Part shown: one piece after another, positions 1 to 7,654 of the stretch | How positions within the stretch are numbered: the first letter of the stretch is position 1 | Layout of the letters: every line of letters starts with the position of its first letter | Position numbers and translations under genes: made by a program | Notes under the pieces: generated by a model | The model's database searches: none | Told to the model about the DNA's origin: nothing | What the model saw: only the letters and a program-made list of their open reading frames with translations | From: Verrucomicrobiota bacterium | GTDB taxonomy: Bacteria > Verrucomicrobiota > Lentisphaeria > Victivallales > Victivallaceae | Length of the DNA: 7,964 nt | Assembly (NCBI GenBank): GCA_023459755.1 | Contig: JAEWSS010000227.1 | Coordinates: 1 to 7,964, forward strand | Direction: 5' to 3'

Positions 1-1
1 C

Positions 2-1513
2 CCGTATTTCCGGCTGATCGGAAAGGACCGGTGTCTGACCGTGGCGGTTGGCTGGGGCGGAAGCTGGACGGCCGACTTTGAATTCACCGGGCGCGCCGTC
101 AAATTCACCGCCGGTCAGCGCGGCGTAAAATGCTTCCTCAAACCGGGCGAGACCTTCCGCACACCGCGCATCACCGTGATGACCACCGCCAGCGAGGAAG
201 AAAGCGTAATACTCTGGCGCAGATGGTTCCGCAAATACATTCTGCCGAAGGAGGAGGACGGTTCGCCGCTGCGTCCACGCCTGGTCGGAGACGGAGGCGG
301 GAACGGTCCGCTGTATATCAATGAAACTTCGCAATCGCTGTTGAACTGCCTGCGTTGCGGACGCGAAGCCGGATTCCGGTTCGACGCATGGTGGATCGAC
401 GCCGGATGGTATACCACGCGAAAAGAAAAAGAACTCGGCATTGCCCCGGACGACGTCTGGTATGTCGCGGGCAAATGGACGCCGGACCCGGAGCGGTTCC
501 CTCATAAATTGCGCCCGCTGGCCGATGCTTTGGCCGAAACCGGAACCGAACTGACACTCTGGTACGAGCCGGAACGGGTTCATGTACTCTCTCCGCAATA
601 CTCGGATTCAAAGTCCATGCTGGCGCCGGTTACGCTGGGGGATTCCGGCCGCTACGACCTGTCGCGCCCCGAGGTGCTCGAATATCTTGAGCAGACCATT
701 GCCGCGTCGCTGCGCGACAATGGCGTCTCGATCTACCGTCAGGATTCCAACGGACCGGCGCCCGGCAGCTTCTGGGATGCCGCCGATCTTGCGCAGGGCG
801 ACAACCGCAGCGGCGTGACCGAGAATATGCACATACAAAACATGTACAAAATGTGGGATTACATCCGCGAAAATTCAAACGTCAAATGGATTGACGTCTG
901 CGCGTCCGGCGGTCGGCGCAACGATCTGGAAACCCTGCGCCACCATGCGGTTCCGCTTCATTACAGCGACACCGGATATTTCTCGTTCATCGACAAACAG
1001 CGCGCCCATCATATGCTGCGCGAATGGTTCATATACTATAAAAATATTTACCAGCACGACTGCACCAACGGCAAACCCGATCCATATAAGACGGTGATCG
1101 ACCTGGCGCCGTTCACTACGCTGGCAATCACCGAAACATGGCCGACGGAATGGAGCGCCGAACACAAATATGTTGACGACTGGAACATAACCAGACCCTT
1201 CCTTGTCGCCGGTGACTACTATCTGCTGAGCGGAGAAAATTTCTCCGCCGCCGGCTGGACGGTTTCCCAGTTTTCCGCCGCCGACGGCTCCGGCGGAGTT
1301 GTCACCGCGGTGCGCAATCCGGAAAATGCCGAAAAGGTTTTTCGCGTCAGGCCGCGGATGCTCAGCCCCAATGCCGATTACATTGTCCGCAATCTGGAAA
1401 ACGGCACTTCATGCCGCGCCTCCGGGCGGGATTTGATGGTCGATGGATTCGATCTGCCTTTGAACGCCGGCGGCGGTGCAATCGTTGAATTCAAAACCGC
1501 CGAACGTCAGTGA
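2..1513 (+). CDS. GH36-family alpha-galactosidase-type glycoside hydrolase (5' truncated by window edge)
   Basis: Retaining glycosidase of family GH36, most likely releasing terminal alpha-galactose from oligosaccharides. The reading frame is open to the window edge and reads PYFRLIGKDRCLTVAVGW before the GTG at 41, so that GTG is internal and the true start is upstream. Numbering from the codon at 41: residues 1-50 are the end of the N-terminal beta-sandwich, about 85-400 form the TIM barrel, and about 400-490 a C-terminal beta domain. Visible hallmarks are WWIDAGWY (117-124), IYRQDSN with the presumed nucleophile Asp235, and CASGGRRND with the presumed acid/base Asp295. GH36 enzymes usually have about 700 residues, so roughly 200 are missing. 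The nucleophile motif departs from the usual KWDxN form, so another alpha-linked substrate is possible. No signal peptide can be judged. The stop codon overlaps the convergent rlmH by 7 bp. Confidence 0.88.
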   Translation, partial: PYFRLIGKDRCLTVAVGWGGSWTADFEFTGRAVKFTAGQRGVKCFLKPGETFRTPRITVMTTASEEESVILWRRWFRKYILPKEEDGSPLRPRLVGDGGGNGPLYINETSQSLLNCLRCGREAGFRFDAWWIDAGWYTTRKEKELGIAPDDVWYVAGKWTPDPERFPHKLRPLADALAETGTELTLWYEPERVHVLSPQYSDSKSMLAPVTLGDSGRYDLSRPEVLEYLEQTIAASLRDNGVSIYRQDSNGPAPGSFWDAADLAQGDNRSGVTENMHIQNMYKMWDYIRENSNVKWIDVCASGGRRNDLETLRHHAVPLHYSDTGYFSFIDKQRAHHMLREWFIYYKNIYQHDCTNGKPDPYKTVIDLAPFTTLAITETWPTEWSAEHKYVDDWNITRPFLVAGDYYLLSGENFSAAGWTVSQFSAADGSGGVVTAVRNPENAEKVFRVRPRMLSPNADYIVRNLENGTSCRASGRDLMVDGFDLPLNAGGGAIVEFKTAERQ

Positions 1514-1947
1514 TGATACCCTGAACCATTGAGAATCGAGCCTGCGCGGTAAAGCTGTTCCAGCAGGATAAGACGGGCAAATTCGTGGGTAAACGTCATT
1601 TTCGACAACGAAAAAAGTGCGGTGGCTTCGCGTTTGATCTCCGGAGCCAGTCCGTATGGGCCGCCGATAATCAGCGTAATCCGGCGGTCGGCCGCGCCGA
1701 GCATGGCGGCGAATCCGGCGGAAGTGGCCTCCTGCCCCTCCTCCCCCATCGCCAAAACCATTTCACGCGCGGCATCAAAATTTTTCCGAATCCGCACCGC
1801 CTCGTCTTCCGGAGTTGAGTCCTTCAACTCAACCACCTCGACTTTGGCATATGCGTTCAGGCGTTTCAGGTATTCGGCGCATTTTTCGGCCAGCGCCCGA
1901 TCCTTCATCCGTCCCACCACGATCAGCTTCAACAGCAGCGTCTTCAT
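1507..1947 (-). CDS. rlmH: 23S rRNA (pseudouridine-1915-N3)-methyltransferase RlmH
   Basis: Cytoplasmic SPOUT-class methyltransferase that uses S-adenosylmethionine to N3-methylate pseudouridine 1915 in helix 69 of 23S rRNA. The protein has 146 residues, slightly shorter than the roughly 155 of the E. coli enzyme. The C-terminal trefoil-knot signature is complete: IIGGPYGL (93-100), FSLSKMTFTHEFARLILLEQ region (112-131), then QLYRAGSILNGSGYHH to the end, with the characteristic His-rich tail. The ATG start overlaps the mnmA stop as ATGA. A strong GGAGG lies 9 nt upstream inside the end of mnmA, so reinitiation or coupled initiation is likely. It is the last gene of the minus-strand unit and its stop lies inside the convergent glycosidase gene. 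Nothing looks truncated or damaged. Confidence 0.95.
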   Translation of the reverse strand: MKTLLLKLIVVGRMKDRALAEKCAEYLKRLNAYAKVEVVELKDSTPEDEAVRIRKNFDAAREMVLAMGEEGQEATSAGFAAMLGAADRRITLIIGGPYGLAPEIKREATALFSLSKMTFTHEFARLILLEQLYRAGSILNGSGYHH

Positions 1948-2993
1948 TGAATAACGCCTCCGCCGACCAGCATGTCGCCGTCGTAAAACACCGCCGCCTG
2001 CCCGGGAGACACCGCGCGCAGCGGCTCGTCCAGCCGTACCGCCGCCCGATCTGCGGACAGTCGCGTCACCGTTCCCGGCGCCGCCGGAGTGCGATAGCGT
2101 ATCTGAACCATGCAGCGTTCCGGGAGTTCGCCCTGCAGATTGAGATCATTTACCTCGAAGGCGTCCCGGCCCAGCAATGCTTCATCGGTAACCAAATCAA
2201 CCCGTCCGGTCGCACCGTCGATATGGGCGACATAGGCCGGAACGCCAAGCGCCACATTGAGCTTTTTTCGCTGACCGATAGTGAAACGGTGAACTCCGGA
2301 ATGGCGACCAACCACTCGATCGTTCCATCTAAATTCGCCCTCCGGCATTTCAACGCCGAACAAACGCCGGAGTGTTTCGGCGAAACATTCGCCGTCGGCC
2401 GAAAAACAGGCGTCCTGGCTTTCCTTCTTTTCGGCGGCCAGCTTCAATCCCAGCGCCGCCGCATATTTTTTAACCTCGGACTTGTCCATTTCACCAACCG
2501 GAAAACGCAGAAATCCCAACTGCGCGGGAGTGAGTCCATACAAAAAATAACTTTGATCCTTGCCGCGGTCAATACCGCGCAGCAGCCGTCCGTTCACCAG
2601 TCTGGCATAATGGCCGGTGGCCAGCGCCGCCGCGTCATGCTCCACGGCGAATTTTATCAGTTCGCCGAACTTGATGCGCGGATTGCAGAGACAACATGGA
2701 TTGGGGGTGCGGCCGGCCGCATATTCGTTCCAGGCCGGACGCAGTACCCGGTCTTCAAATTCCGGGTAGCGGTCCAAATAAAAATGACGGATATTCAAGG
2801 CGGAAACCACCTGTTCAATTGCGTCGGTATCGGCTTTGACACCGCAGGTCTGCCGCTCGGAAAACGCCGGATCGGGATGCCGCATCCGCAGCGTTACGCC
2901 GATGACGTCATATCCCTGATCGACCAGCAATGCGGCCGCCGCACTTGAATCGACACCGCCGGAAAGCGCCACGGCAATTTTGGTCCGCCCCAT
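1944..2993 (-). CDS. mnmA: tRNA-uridine 2-sulfurtransferase MnmA, CXXC-type active site
   Basis: Cytoplasmic enzyme that adenylates U34 of tRNAs for Lys, Glu and Gln and replaces O2 with sulfur, giving the 2-thio part of mnm5s2U. From the ATG at 2993 it has 349 residues. The PP-loop SGGVDS is at 11-16 for ATP binding, followed by TPNPCCLCNPRIKF (about 96-109), TGHYAR (126-131) and ESQDACF (191-197), then the C-terminal beta-barrel. The expected catalytic cysteines are Cys103 and Cys196. The residue aligned with E. coli Asp99 is a Cys here (Cys100), giving a CXXC motif. Start choice: a GTG at 3005 would overlap the arnD stop (GTGA) and add 4 residues, but AGGAG (3005-3009) abuts that GTG and lies 11 nt from the ATG at 2993, so ATG is preferred. 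The stop overlaps rlmH by 4 bp. Confidence 0.96.
   Translation of the reverse strand: MGRTKIAVALSGGVDSSAAAALLVDQGYDVIGVTLRMRHPDPAFSERQTCGVKADTDAIEQVVSALNIRHFYLDRYPEFEDRVLRPAWNEYAAGRTPNPCCLCNPRIKFGELIKFAVEHDAAALATGHYARLVNGRLLRGIDRGKDQSYFLYGLTPAQLGFLRFPVGEMDKSEVKKYAAALGLKLAAEKKESQDACFSADGECFAETLRRLFGVEMPEGEFRWNDRVVGRHSGVHRFTIGQRKKLNVALGVPAYVAHIDGATGRVDLVTDEALLGRDAFEVNDLNLQGELPERCMVQIRYRTPAAPGTVTRLSADRAAVRLDEPLRAVSPGQAAVFYDGDMLVGGGVIQ
1957..1961 (-). promoter_or_regulatory. Ribosome binding site of rlmH inside mnmA
   Basis: On the minus strand GGAGG stands 9 nt before the rlmH ATG, within the final VGGGVIQ codons of mnmA. It fixes the rlmH start at 1947 and supports coupled translation across the 4-bp ATGA overlap. 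Confidence 0.8.
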
Positions 2994-3001
2994 ACGGATA
3001 G

Positions 3002-3889
3002 TCACTCCTGACAGGCCAGCCAGCCTTCACGACCGGGGAACGGTTTCGGAACCACTTTGCCTTCCGGCGCCGTCGGTCCGAACTCCGCGGCAATCGAACG
3101 CAGCGGCACGACCTCCCAGCCCTCTTGAGTGCAACGCTGGAGAAAGCGATCGAACATCGCGGCGCATTTGCCGCCCTCGGCTTCGGCGTGGATCGTCAGG
3201 ATATTGGGACGTTCCTCGCTGAGCAATGCGAACATGCGGTCGTTATAATTTTCATCGGTCACGCCGTCGCGTCCGAGCGCCTCGTCATAGGTCGGCAGTG
3301 TCACCGGAATCTGAAGCTGGGCAAGCCGCACTCCGTCAACCACCGGATAAAACGGACAAACGCCGCGACAGTCCGAATTATAGGAAAAATTGTATTTGGC
3401 CTTGGCCTTGAGCACCGTGTCGGTGCAGCGCCAGCCGGGAACCGCGCTGGTCGCCGGTTCAAAACCGACGATCCGACTAAGCGTTCGATACCCGTCTTCC
3501 AGCTCCCGCGCCACCCGCTCCGGTTTCCAGAAACTGATCTTAGCCTGTGCGGAATAATGATCGTAGGAATGAAGTCCGATCTCGTGCCCCAGCTTTGCCG
3601 TCTCGCGCATCACCGCGCCGAGATGTTTGCCGATGCCCGGCCCCGGCCACATTGGTCCCATCAATATAATGTCATAGCCATAAAGTCCGCCGGCATTGGT
3701 ACGCAGCATCTTCCAAAGAAAACTCGGCCGCAGCAGACGCCACAGGTGACGCCCCATATTGTCCGGCCCGACCGAAAAATAATAGGTCCCTTTGATCCCA
3801 TATCTGCCCAGTATTTCATTCAGCGCCGGCACGCCGTGTTTGGTGCCGCGAAAGGTGTCCACATCAATGCGCAGGCCGATCTTTTTCAT
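3002..3889 (-). CDS. arnD: 4-deoxy-4-formamido-L-arabinose-phosphoundecaprenol deformylase ArnD
   Basis: NodB-fold polysaccharide-deacetylase-family enzyme that removes the formyl group from undecaprenyl-phosphate-linked Ara4FN on the inner membrane, yielding undecaprenyl-phosphate-L-Ara4N for ArnT. The 295 residues match the roughly 296 of the E. coli protein from end to end. The N-terminus KIGLRIDVDTFRGT carries the metal and catalytic acids Asp9 and Asp11. FSVGPDNMGRHLWRLLRP (38-55) and FLWKMLRTNA are specific to ArnD. HEIGLHSYDH (102-111) gives the metal-binding histidines 107 and 111. YNSDCRG (170-176), IPVTLPTYDE and TIHAEAEG with His234 follow, and the C-terminus GREGWLACQE is typical. 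There is no signal peptide or long hydrophobic segment, so it is cytoplasm-facing. Its ATG overlaps the arnT-like stop as ATGA, with only a weak GGGA upstream, suggesting coupling. Confidence 0.96.
   Translation of the reverse strand: MKKIGLRIDVDTFRGTKHGVPALNEILGRYGIKGTYYFSVGPDNMGRHLWRLLRPSFLWKMLRTNAGGLYGYDIILMGPMWPGPGIGKHLGAVMRETAKLGHEIGLHSYDHYSAQAKISFWKPERVARELEDGYRTLSRIVGFEPATSAVPGWRCTDTVLKAKAKYNFSYNSDCRGVCPFYPVVDGVRLAQLQIPVTLPTYDEALGRDGVTDENYNDRMFALLSEERPNILTIHAEAEGGKCAAMFDRFLQRCTQEGWEVVPLRSIAAEFGPTAPEGKVVPKPFPGREGWLACQE
3005..3009 (-). promoter_or_regulatory. Ribosome binding site deciding the mnmA start
   Basis: The minus strand reads AGGAGTGACTATCCGTATG. The AGGAG sits at the very end of arnD, touches the alternative GTG start at 3005 and is 11 nt from the ATG at 2993. 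Only the ATG has a usable, if slightly long, spacing. Confidence 0.6.
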
Positions 3890-5535
3890 TTTTTGATTCC
3901 CACGTAATATTTTTCACAAAATTCTTTAACCTCAAAATCGTCCGCATCAGGACGAACCCGGCAACTGATGACCGCCTCGCCCAGCCGCACCTCGTCGAAC
4001 GAATTCACCACTTCGGTTTCCCGTCCAAGATAAAAACAGGCCGCGCCGGACACGCTTTCACGCGGAGAAAGCAGCACCACCTTGTCGCCGGAGTCGGCGG
4101 CATATTCAAACATCGGACGGAACGACTCGCCCTCCGCCTTGTACGCCAAAGCGATTCCCGCCACGTTGGGATAAATCAATGCGAATATCAGAGCCAGATA
4201 AACCAGCAGTTTTTCCTCGCACCGCGGCTTGGCCAACCGCCAGACGCCCAGCATCAGCAGCAGCGACACCACCGCCGCCCAGTAACGGGAAACGCCGTCC
4301 AGCCCGAGATGAATCCCCACCGCGATAAACACCACCGGGGTAATGATCCCCAGCGCAAAAACCGTATAAAAACTGATTTTGATAATGAGGTCGTCCACCC
4401 GCTCGGAAAACTTGATGATCTTGCCTTCGACAAACATTCCGAACATCGTTCCCACCAGTATCGCCGCCGGAGCCGCCAGCGGCAGTAAATATACCTGACG
4501 CTTTGCGCTCGACAATGTCAGCAGCAGAAGCGGCACCAGCAGTATCGCCAGACTGTAAAGCGAATTGACCGAATGCTTTTTCACCACCCTGCGGAAGTGA
4601 AACACCAGCGCCACCAGCAGAAAAACCAGCCACGGCTGAAAAAGTCCGGGCAGCTTCAGCAGATAATAATAAAAAGGCTCGGAATGATCCGGATGCGCTC
4701 CGCCGAATCTTCCAAAATTATTATAAACGAACATCGTCTTTACCGCTTCAATGCCGTGCTCGTCATACAGATTCCATGCGTACGCGGCCGGAACAACCAG
4801 CGCCAGCAGCACCGCACCGAACAACATGACATAGCGCTCCGGTTTGAACCGCCGCTGAATCAGGTCGTCCGCCACCATGAAAACGCCAATGCCGGACAGC
4901 GGATACATCAGTCCGGCCAGATTTTTTGTCATTATTCCGCCGGACAACCCGACCACCAGCACCACAAATGACAGTACCCGGCGCTTCTTCTGTTCTTTTA
5001 CGCCCCACGAATAAAATCCGCACCACGCCATAATACAGAACATCGCCAGCAGCGAATCGACCATTGCCGTCACCGCATTGCCGAAATACTGAGCGCTCGA
5101 TCCCAGAATCAAACCGGATAAAAACCCGGTCAGCGGCGAATATTTCATTGAGCGCACCAGGAAATAAACCAGACACGCTCCGAATGCCGACGCCAGCGCC
5201 GCCGGCAGCTTGGCCGCCAGAGCACTGAAGCCGAGATAATGAAAAGATATGCACTGAAGCTGATAGAACAGCGGCGGATACTCAAGGAACTTCACGCCGT
5301 TCAATCGCGGCATGAAAAAGTCGCCGCTCTCATACATCATCCGGGAAATGCCGGACACCCGCGTTTCATCTCCGCCGGTCAGGTCCAAAAACACCAGATT
5401 GCCGAGGAACATAACCGCCAGCACCGTCAACAGCAGTACAATATACCGCCATTCCTGGTATCCCGCGGTAGCCTCGGCAATCCGCCGGTAGCTTCCGGTG
5501 AATGTTGAGTCTTTTTTCAGCAGACCATTAGTCAT
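3886..5535 (-). CDS. arnT: ArnT-like lipid A 4-amino-4-deoxy-L-arabinose transferase (GT-C fold, family GT83)
   Basis: Integral inner-membrane glycosyltransferase, expected to move L-Ara4N from undecaprenyl phosphate to lipid A phosphates on the periplasmic side, which lowers negative charge and binding of cationic peptides. The 549 residues equal the usual ArnT length. A soluble stretch (1-30) precedes the first membrane helix (about 31-51). The first periplasmic loop has GGDETR with Asp56-Glu57, then [14 protein letters not shown] and KFLEYPP with Glu85, matching the DETR and RYFEKP positions of E. coli ArnT. Ten or so further hydrophobic helices follow to about 466, with [11 protein letters not shown] (269-279) and [13 protein letters not shown] (341-353) aligning with family motifs. 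Residues 470-549 form a soluble tail. It is clearly more diverged from E. coli than its neighbours ArnA and ArnD, so the acceptor could differ. The arn context favours ArnT. Its ATG overlaps the end of arnA by 8 bp, and the nearest purine box is only about 3 nt away. Confidence 0.85.
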   Translation of the reverse strand: MTNGLLKKDSTFTGSYRRIAEATAGYQEWRYIVLLLTVLAVMFLGNLVFLDLTGGDETRVSGISRMMYESGDFFMPRLNGVKFLEYPPLFYQLQCISFHYLGFSALAAKLPAALASAFGACLVYFLVRSMKYSPLTGFLSGLILGSSAQYFGNAVTAMVDSLLAMFCIMAWCGFYSWGVKEQKKRRVLSFVVLVVGLSGGIMTKNLAGLMYPLSGIGVFMVADDLIQRRFKPERYVMLFGAVLLALVVPAAYAWNLYDEHGIEAVKTMFVYNNFGRFGGAHPDHSEPFYYYLLKLPGLFQPWLVFLLVALVFHFRRVVKKHSVNSLYSLAILLVPLLLLTLSSAKRQVYLLPLAAPAAILVGTMFGMFVEGKIIKFSERVDDLIIKISFYTVFALGIITPVVFIAVGIHLGLDGVSRYWAAVVSLLLMLGVWRLAKPRCEEKLLVYLALIFALIYPNVAGIALAYKAEGESFRPMFEYAADSGDKVVLLSPRESVSGAACFYLGRETEVVNSFDEVRLGEAVISCRVRPDADDFEVKEFCEKYYVGIKK

Positions 5536-7528
5536 TTTCCGTGCCGAATTCGCCGGACTCGATCGCCTGTTTCAGGAAGAAGTCAAGCGTTGTGACCGTG
5601 GATTCCTCAAGCGTCATTTTCGGCTCCCACTTCAAAATCTTCCGGGCATTCTCAATGCTCGGCTTGCGGTGCTGAACGTCCTGATATCCCTTGCCGTAGA
5701 ACGCTCCGGACTCGACCACCAGATACCCGGCGAACGGCGGGAACTTCTTGCGCAGCGGATGCTGTTCAAATTTCTCGACCAGAATCTCAGCCATTCGTTT
5801 GACCGACGCTTCGTTGTCGGGATTGCCGATGTTGATGATCTTGCCGTCGCAGCAGCCGTTTTCGTTCTCAATAATCCGGTAGAGCGCCTCCACCGCTTCC
5901 GACACGTCCACAAAACAACGCTTCTGCTCGCCGCCGTCGATCAGCTGGATCGGCGACCCCTGAACCAGATTAAGAATCATCTGAGTGATGGCGCGCGAAC
6001 TGCCGATGCGGGCGCTCATCAGACTGTCCAGACGCGGCCCGATCCAGTTGAACGGACGGAACAGCGTGAACTTGAGCCCGGCCTTGGCGCCGTACGCCCA
6101 GATCACCCGGTCCATCATCTGCTTGCTGCAGGAATAAATCCAGCGCTGCATGCGGATCGGCCCGGTGATGAGGTTGGAATTTTCCTCGTCGAATTTATCA
6201 TCGGTGCACATGCCGTAAACTTCGCTGGTGGACGGGAACAGAATGCGCTTGTTGTGCTTCACGCAGTAACGCACAATCTTCAGATTTTCTTCAAAGTCCA
6301 GCTGGAACACGCGCAGCGGATTCCGGGTGTATTCAATCGGCGTGGCCACGGCAACCAGCGGCAGCACAATGTCGCACTTGCGAACATGGTATTCGATCCA
6401 CTCGGCATTGATGGAAACATCGCCTTCAAAGAAGTGGAAGTCGGGATTGGACAGCAGATGGGTCACATAGTTCGAGCGCAAATCCATGCCGTAGACTTCA
6501 TATTTACCGCTTGCCAGCAGACGATCGGAAATATGGCTGCCGATAAATCCGTTGACACCGAGAATAAGCACGCTCTTGCGGCGTTTCTTTTCGCGTTCGG
6601 TGCGCAGATTACCGGTGAATACCATATTTTTCACAATGCGTCCGTCGGACGCAAACTGCGATCCGGAGGCAAACACTCCGCTCTCCCACTGTGCGGCGGT
6701 TACTTTGACCGCGCCCTCGCCGCAGGCAATCACCAGCGGATCGGCTGAGACGATGGTTCCGGGAGCGGCGGAAACGGCGGCGTCAACCACCTCGCAACTC
6801 CAGATGAACGCCTTGCGGTCGCCCATGAACGTGAATGCGCCCGGATAGGGACGGGTCACGGCGCGAACCAGATTGCGGACGGCGACGGCCGGTTTGTTCC
6901 AGTCGATCTCGCCGTCGGCCGGCTTGCGCCCGCCGAAGTAGGCGGCCTGCGCCTTGTCCTGCGGAATGCGCGGCGCCTTGCCGGTTTTCAGCAGCGGCAG
7001 CATTTTTCCGAGCAGAACCGCCGCGGACTTCACCGCCTTGCCGAACACGTCGCGGATATCGTCCGAATCGGCAATTTCAAACTTCTCCTGACCGACAATA
7101 TCACCGGCGTCCGGCTTGACGGTCATATAATGCATGGTTACGCCGGCTTCCTTTTCGCCGTTGATCAGGGCCCAGTTGAGCGGAACCCGGCCGCGGTACT
7201 TCGGCAGCAGCGACCCGTGCAGATTGATCGCGCCCAGCGGAGCGCATTCAAGAATCTCGCCGCCGAGCATTTCACGGAAATAGAAAGAGAAAATCATGTC
7301 GGGTTTCATCGCCTTGATGCGTTCAACCCACACCGGATGATTTACGCTCTCGGGTGCGAACACTGGAATTCCCTTGGAGCAGGCCAGTTCGGCAACCGAG
7401 TCAAACCAGATGTTTTCAGCCGGATTGTCCTTGTGCGTGAAGATGGCGCTGATGGTGTAGCCGTTGGCCAAAAGAGCCTTGACTCCTTCGCAGCCGATGT
7501 TGTGATAGGCAAATACGACACAATTCAT
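5528..7528 (-). CDS. arnA: Bifunctional UDP-glucuronate decarboxylase / UDP-L-Ara4N formyltransferase ArnA
   Basis: Cytoplasmic fused enzyme acting at two steps of L-Ara4N synthesis. The C-terminal domain oxidatively decarboxylates UDP-glucuronate to UDP-Ara4O with NAD. The N-terminal domain formylates UDP-L-Ara4N from 10-formyl-tetrahydrofolate. The 666 residues compare with 660 in E. coli. Domain 1 (1-about 305) shows [14 protein letters not shown] with Asn102 and His104 and DAGDIV with Asp140, at the same positions as the E. coli catalytic residues. A short basic linker (about 308-318) leads to the Rossmann domain with GVNGFIG (324-330). This has [10 protein letters not shown] with Ser435 and Glu436, YSCSK with Tyr465 and Lys469, and QHRKPS with Arg621, each offset by two from E. 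coli. Both active sites look intact. The ATG at 7528 has AAGGGA about 9 nt upstream. It is the first gene of the minus-strand unit, divergent from eda. Confidence 0.97.
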   Translation of the reverse strand: MNCVVFAYHNIGCEGVKALLANGYTISAIFTHKDNPAENIWFDSVAELACSKGIPVFAPESVNHPVWVERIKAMKPDMIFSFYFREMLGGEILECAPLGAINLHGSLLPKYRGRVPLNWALINGEKEAGVTMHYMTVKPDAGDIVGQEKFEIADSDDIRDVFGKAVKSAAVLLGKMLPLLKTGKAPRIPQDKAQAAYFGGRKPADGEIDWNKPAVAVRNLVRAVTRPYPGAFTFMGDRKAFIWSCEVVDAAVSAAPGTIVSADPLVIACGEGAVKVTAAQWESGVFASGSQFASDGRIVKNMVFTGNLRTEREKKRRKSVLILGVNGFIGSHISDRLLASGKYEVYGMDLRSNYVTHLLSNPDFHFFEGDVSINAEWIEYHVRKCDIVLPLVAVATPIEYTRNPLRVFQLDFEENLKIVRYCVKHNKRILFPSTSEVYGMCTDDKFDEENSNLITGPIRMQRWIYSCSKQMMDRVIWAYGAKAGLKFTLFRPFNWIGPRLDSLMSARIGSSRAITQMILNLVQGSPIQLIDGGEQKRCFVDVSEAVEALYRIIENENGCCDGKIINIGNPDNEASVKRMAEILVEKFEQHPLRKKFPPFAGYLVVESGAFYGKGYQDVQHRKPSIENARKILKWEPKMTLEESTVTTLDFFLKQAIESGEFGTEND

Positions 7529-7531
7529 TTC

Positions 7532-7557
7532 TTATATTCCCTTCTATTGCAATATAA
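7532..7557 (-). other. Possible mRNA hairpin with the arnA ribosome binding site in its loop
   Basis: On the minus strand, perfect 7-nt arms TTATATT (7557-7551) and AATATAA (7538-7532) enclose the 12-nt loop GCAATAGAAGGG, which contains most of the arnA Shine-Dalgarno. The ATG follows three nt after the stem. The stem is entirely A-U, so it may be weak or form only at low temperature or with a bound factor. Confidence 0.35.
7545..7554. repeat. Perfect 10-bp palindrome over the eda -35 box
   Basis: TATTGCAATA equals its own reverse complement. It covers the proposed -35 hexamer TTGCAA of the eda promoter and lies downstream of the proposed arnA start point. A dimeric repressor bound here could affect both genes. 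No regulator family is recognisable from 10 bp. Confidence 0.4.
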
Positions 7558-7574
7558 AATTCAATCGCTATAAT
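7547..7574 (+). promoter_or_regulatory. Candidate sigma-70-type promoter for eda
   Basis: TTGCAA (7547-7552, 4 of 6 consensus) is followed after 16 bp by a perfect TATAAT (7569-7574). Transcription would begin near 7581, leaving an AT-rich leader of about 95 nt before the eda ATG. This is the only exact -10 box I noticed in the gap. Confidence 0.55.
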
Positions 7575-7579
7575 ATAGC
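7567..7579. repeat. 13-bp palindrome holding both divergent -10 boxes
   Basis: GCTATA, a central A at 7573, and TATAGC form perfect 6-bp inverted arms. The plus-strand TATAAT (7569-7574) and minus-strand TATATT (7577-7572) both lie inside it. It may be a symmetrical promoter core or an operator. Confidence 0.45.
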
Positions 7580-7600
7580 ATGACTTATTTTTTTTGCCAC
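7572..7600 (-). promoter_or_regulatory. Candidate sigma-70-type promoter for the arnA unit
   Basis: On the minus strand GTGGCA (7600-7595, 4 of 6 matches to TTGACA) and TATATT (7577-7572, 5 of 6 matches to TATAAT) are separated by 17 bp. The spacer contains an A8 run. Transcription would begin near 7565, giving a leader of about 37 nt to the arnA ATG. Confidence 0.5.
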
Positions 7601-7654
7601 CAAAATAGAATAACCTGTTGCTTTTTTGTAAAAGAGATATAGATTGTAAGGCTG

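Noticed and set aside
41..1513. GTG at 41 as the true start of the glycosidase gene
   Set aside because: The frame is open to the window edge and the upstream residues continue the GH36 N-terminal domain. No ribosome binding site precedes the GTG.
1815..2948. 377-codon open frame on the plus strand
   Set aside because: It is antisense to mnmA and the start of rlmH, both clearly real. The translation has no recognisable domain.
2994..3005. GTG at 3005 as the mnmA start
   Set aside because: It gives a neat GTGA overlap with arnD but its Shine-Dalgarno touches the codon. The ATG at 2993 has better spacing and leaves a typical short N-terminus before the PP-loop. It is not excluded.
3125..3907. 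260-codon open frame on the plus strand
   Set aside because: It is antisense to arnD, which is conserved along its whole length. No recognisable motif or ribosome binding site was seen.
5498..6748. 416-codon open frame on the plus strand
   Set aside because: It lies opposite arnA, whose catalytic residues and length match the family fully. The translation resembles no known protein, and long antisense frames are common in GC-rich genes.
7588..7595. T8 run as the U-tract of an intrinsic terminator
   Set aside because: No GC-rich inverted repeat precedes it on either strand, and no gene ends nearby. It lies in the spacer of the proposed arnA promoter.
7618..7645. Second eda promoter TTGCTT ... 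TAGATT
   Set aside because: The -35 (TTGCTT) and the -10 (TAGATT, 4 of 6) are both poor matches. The upstream TTGCAA/TATAAT pair is clearly better.
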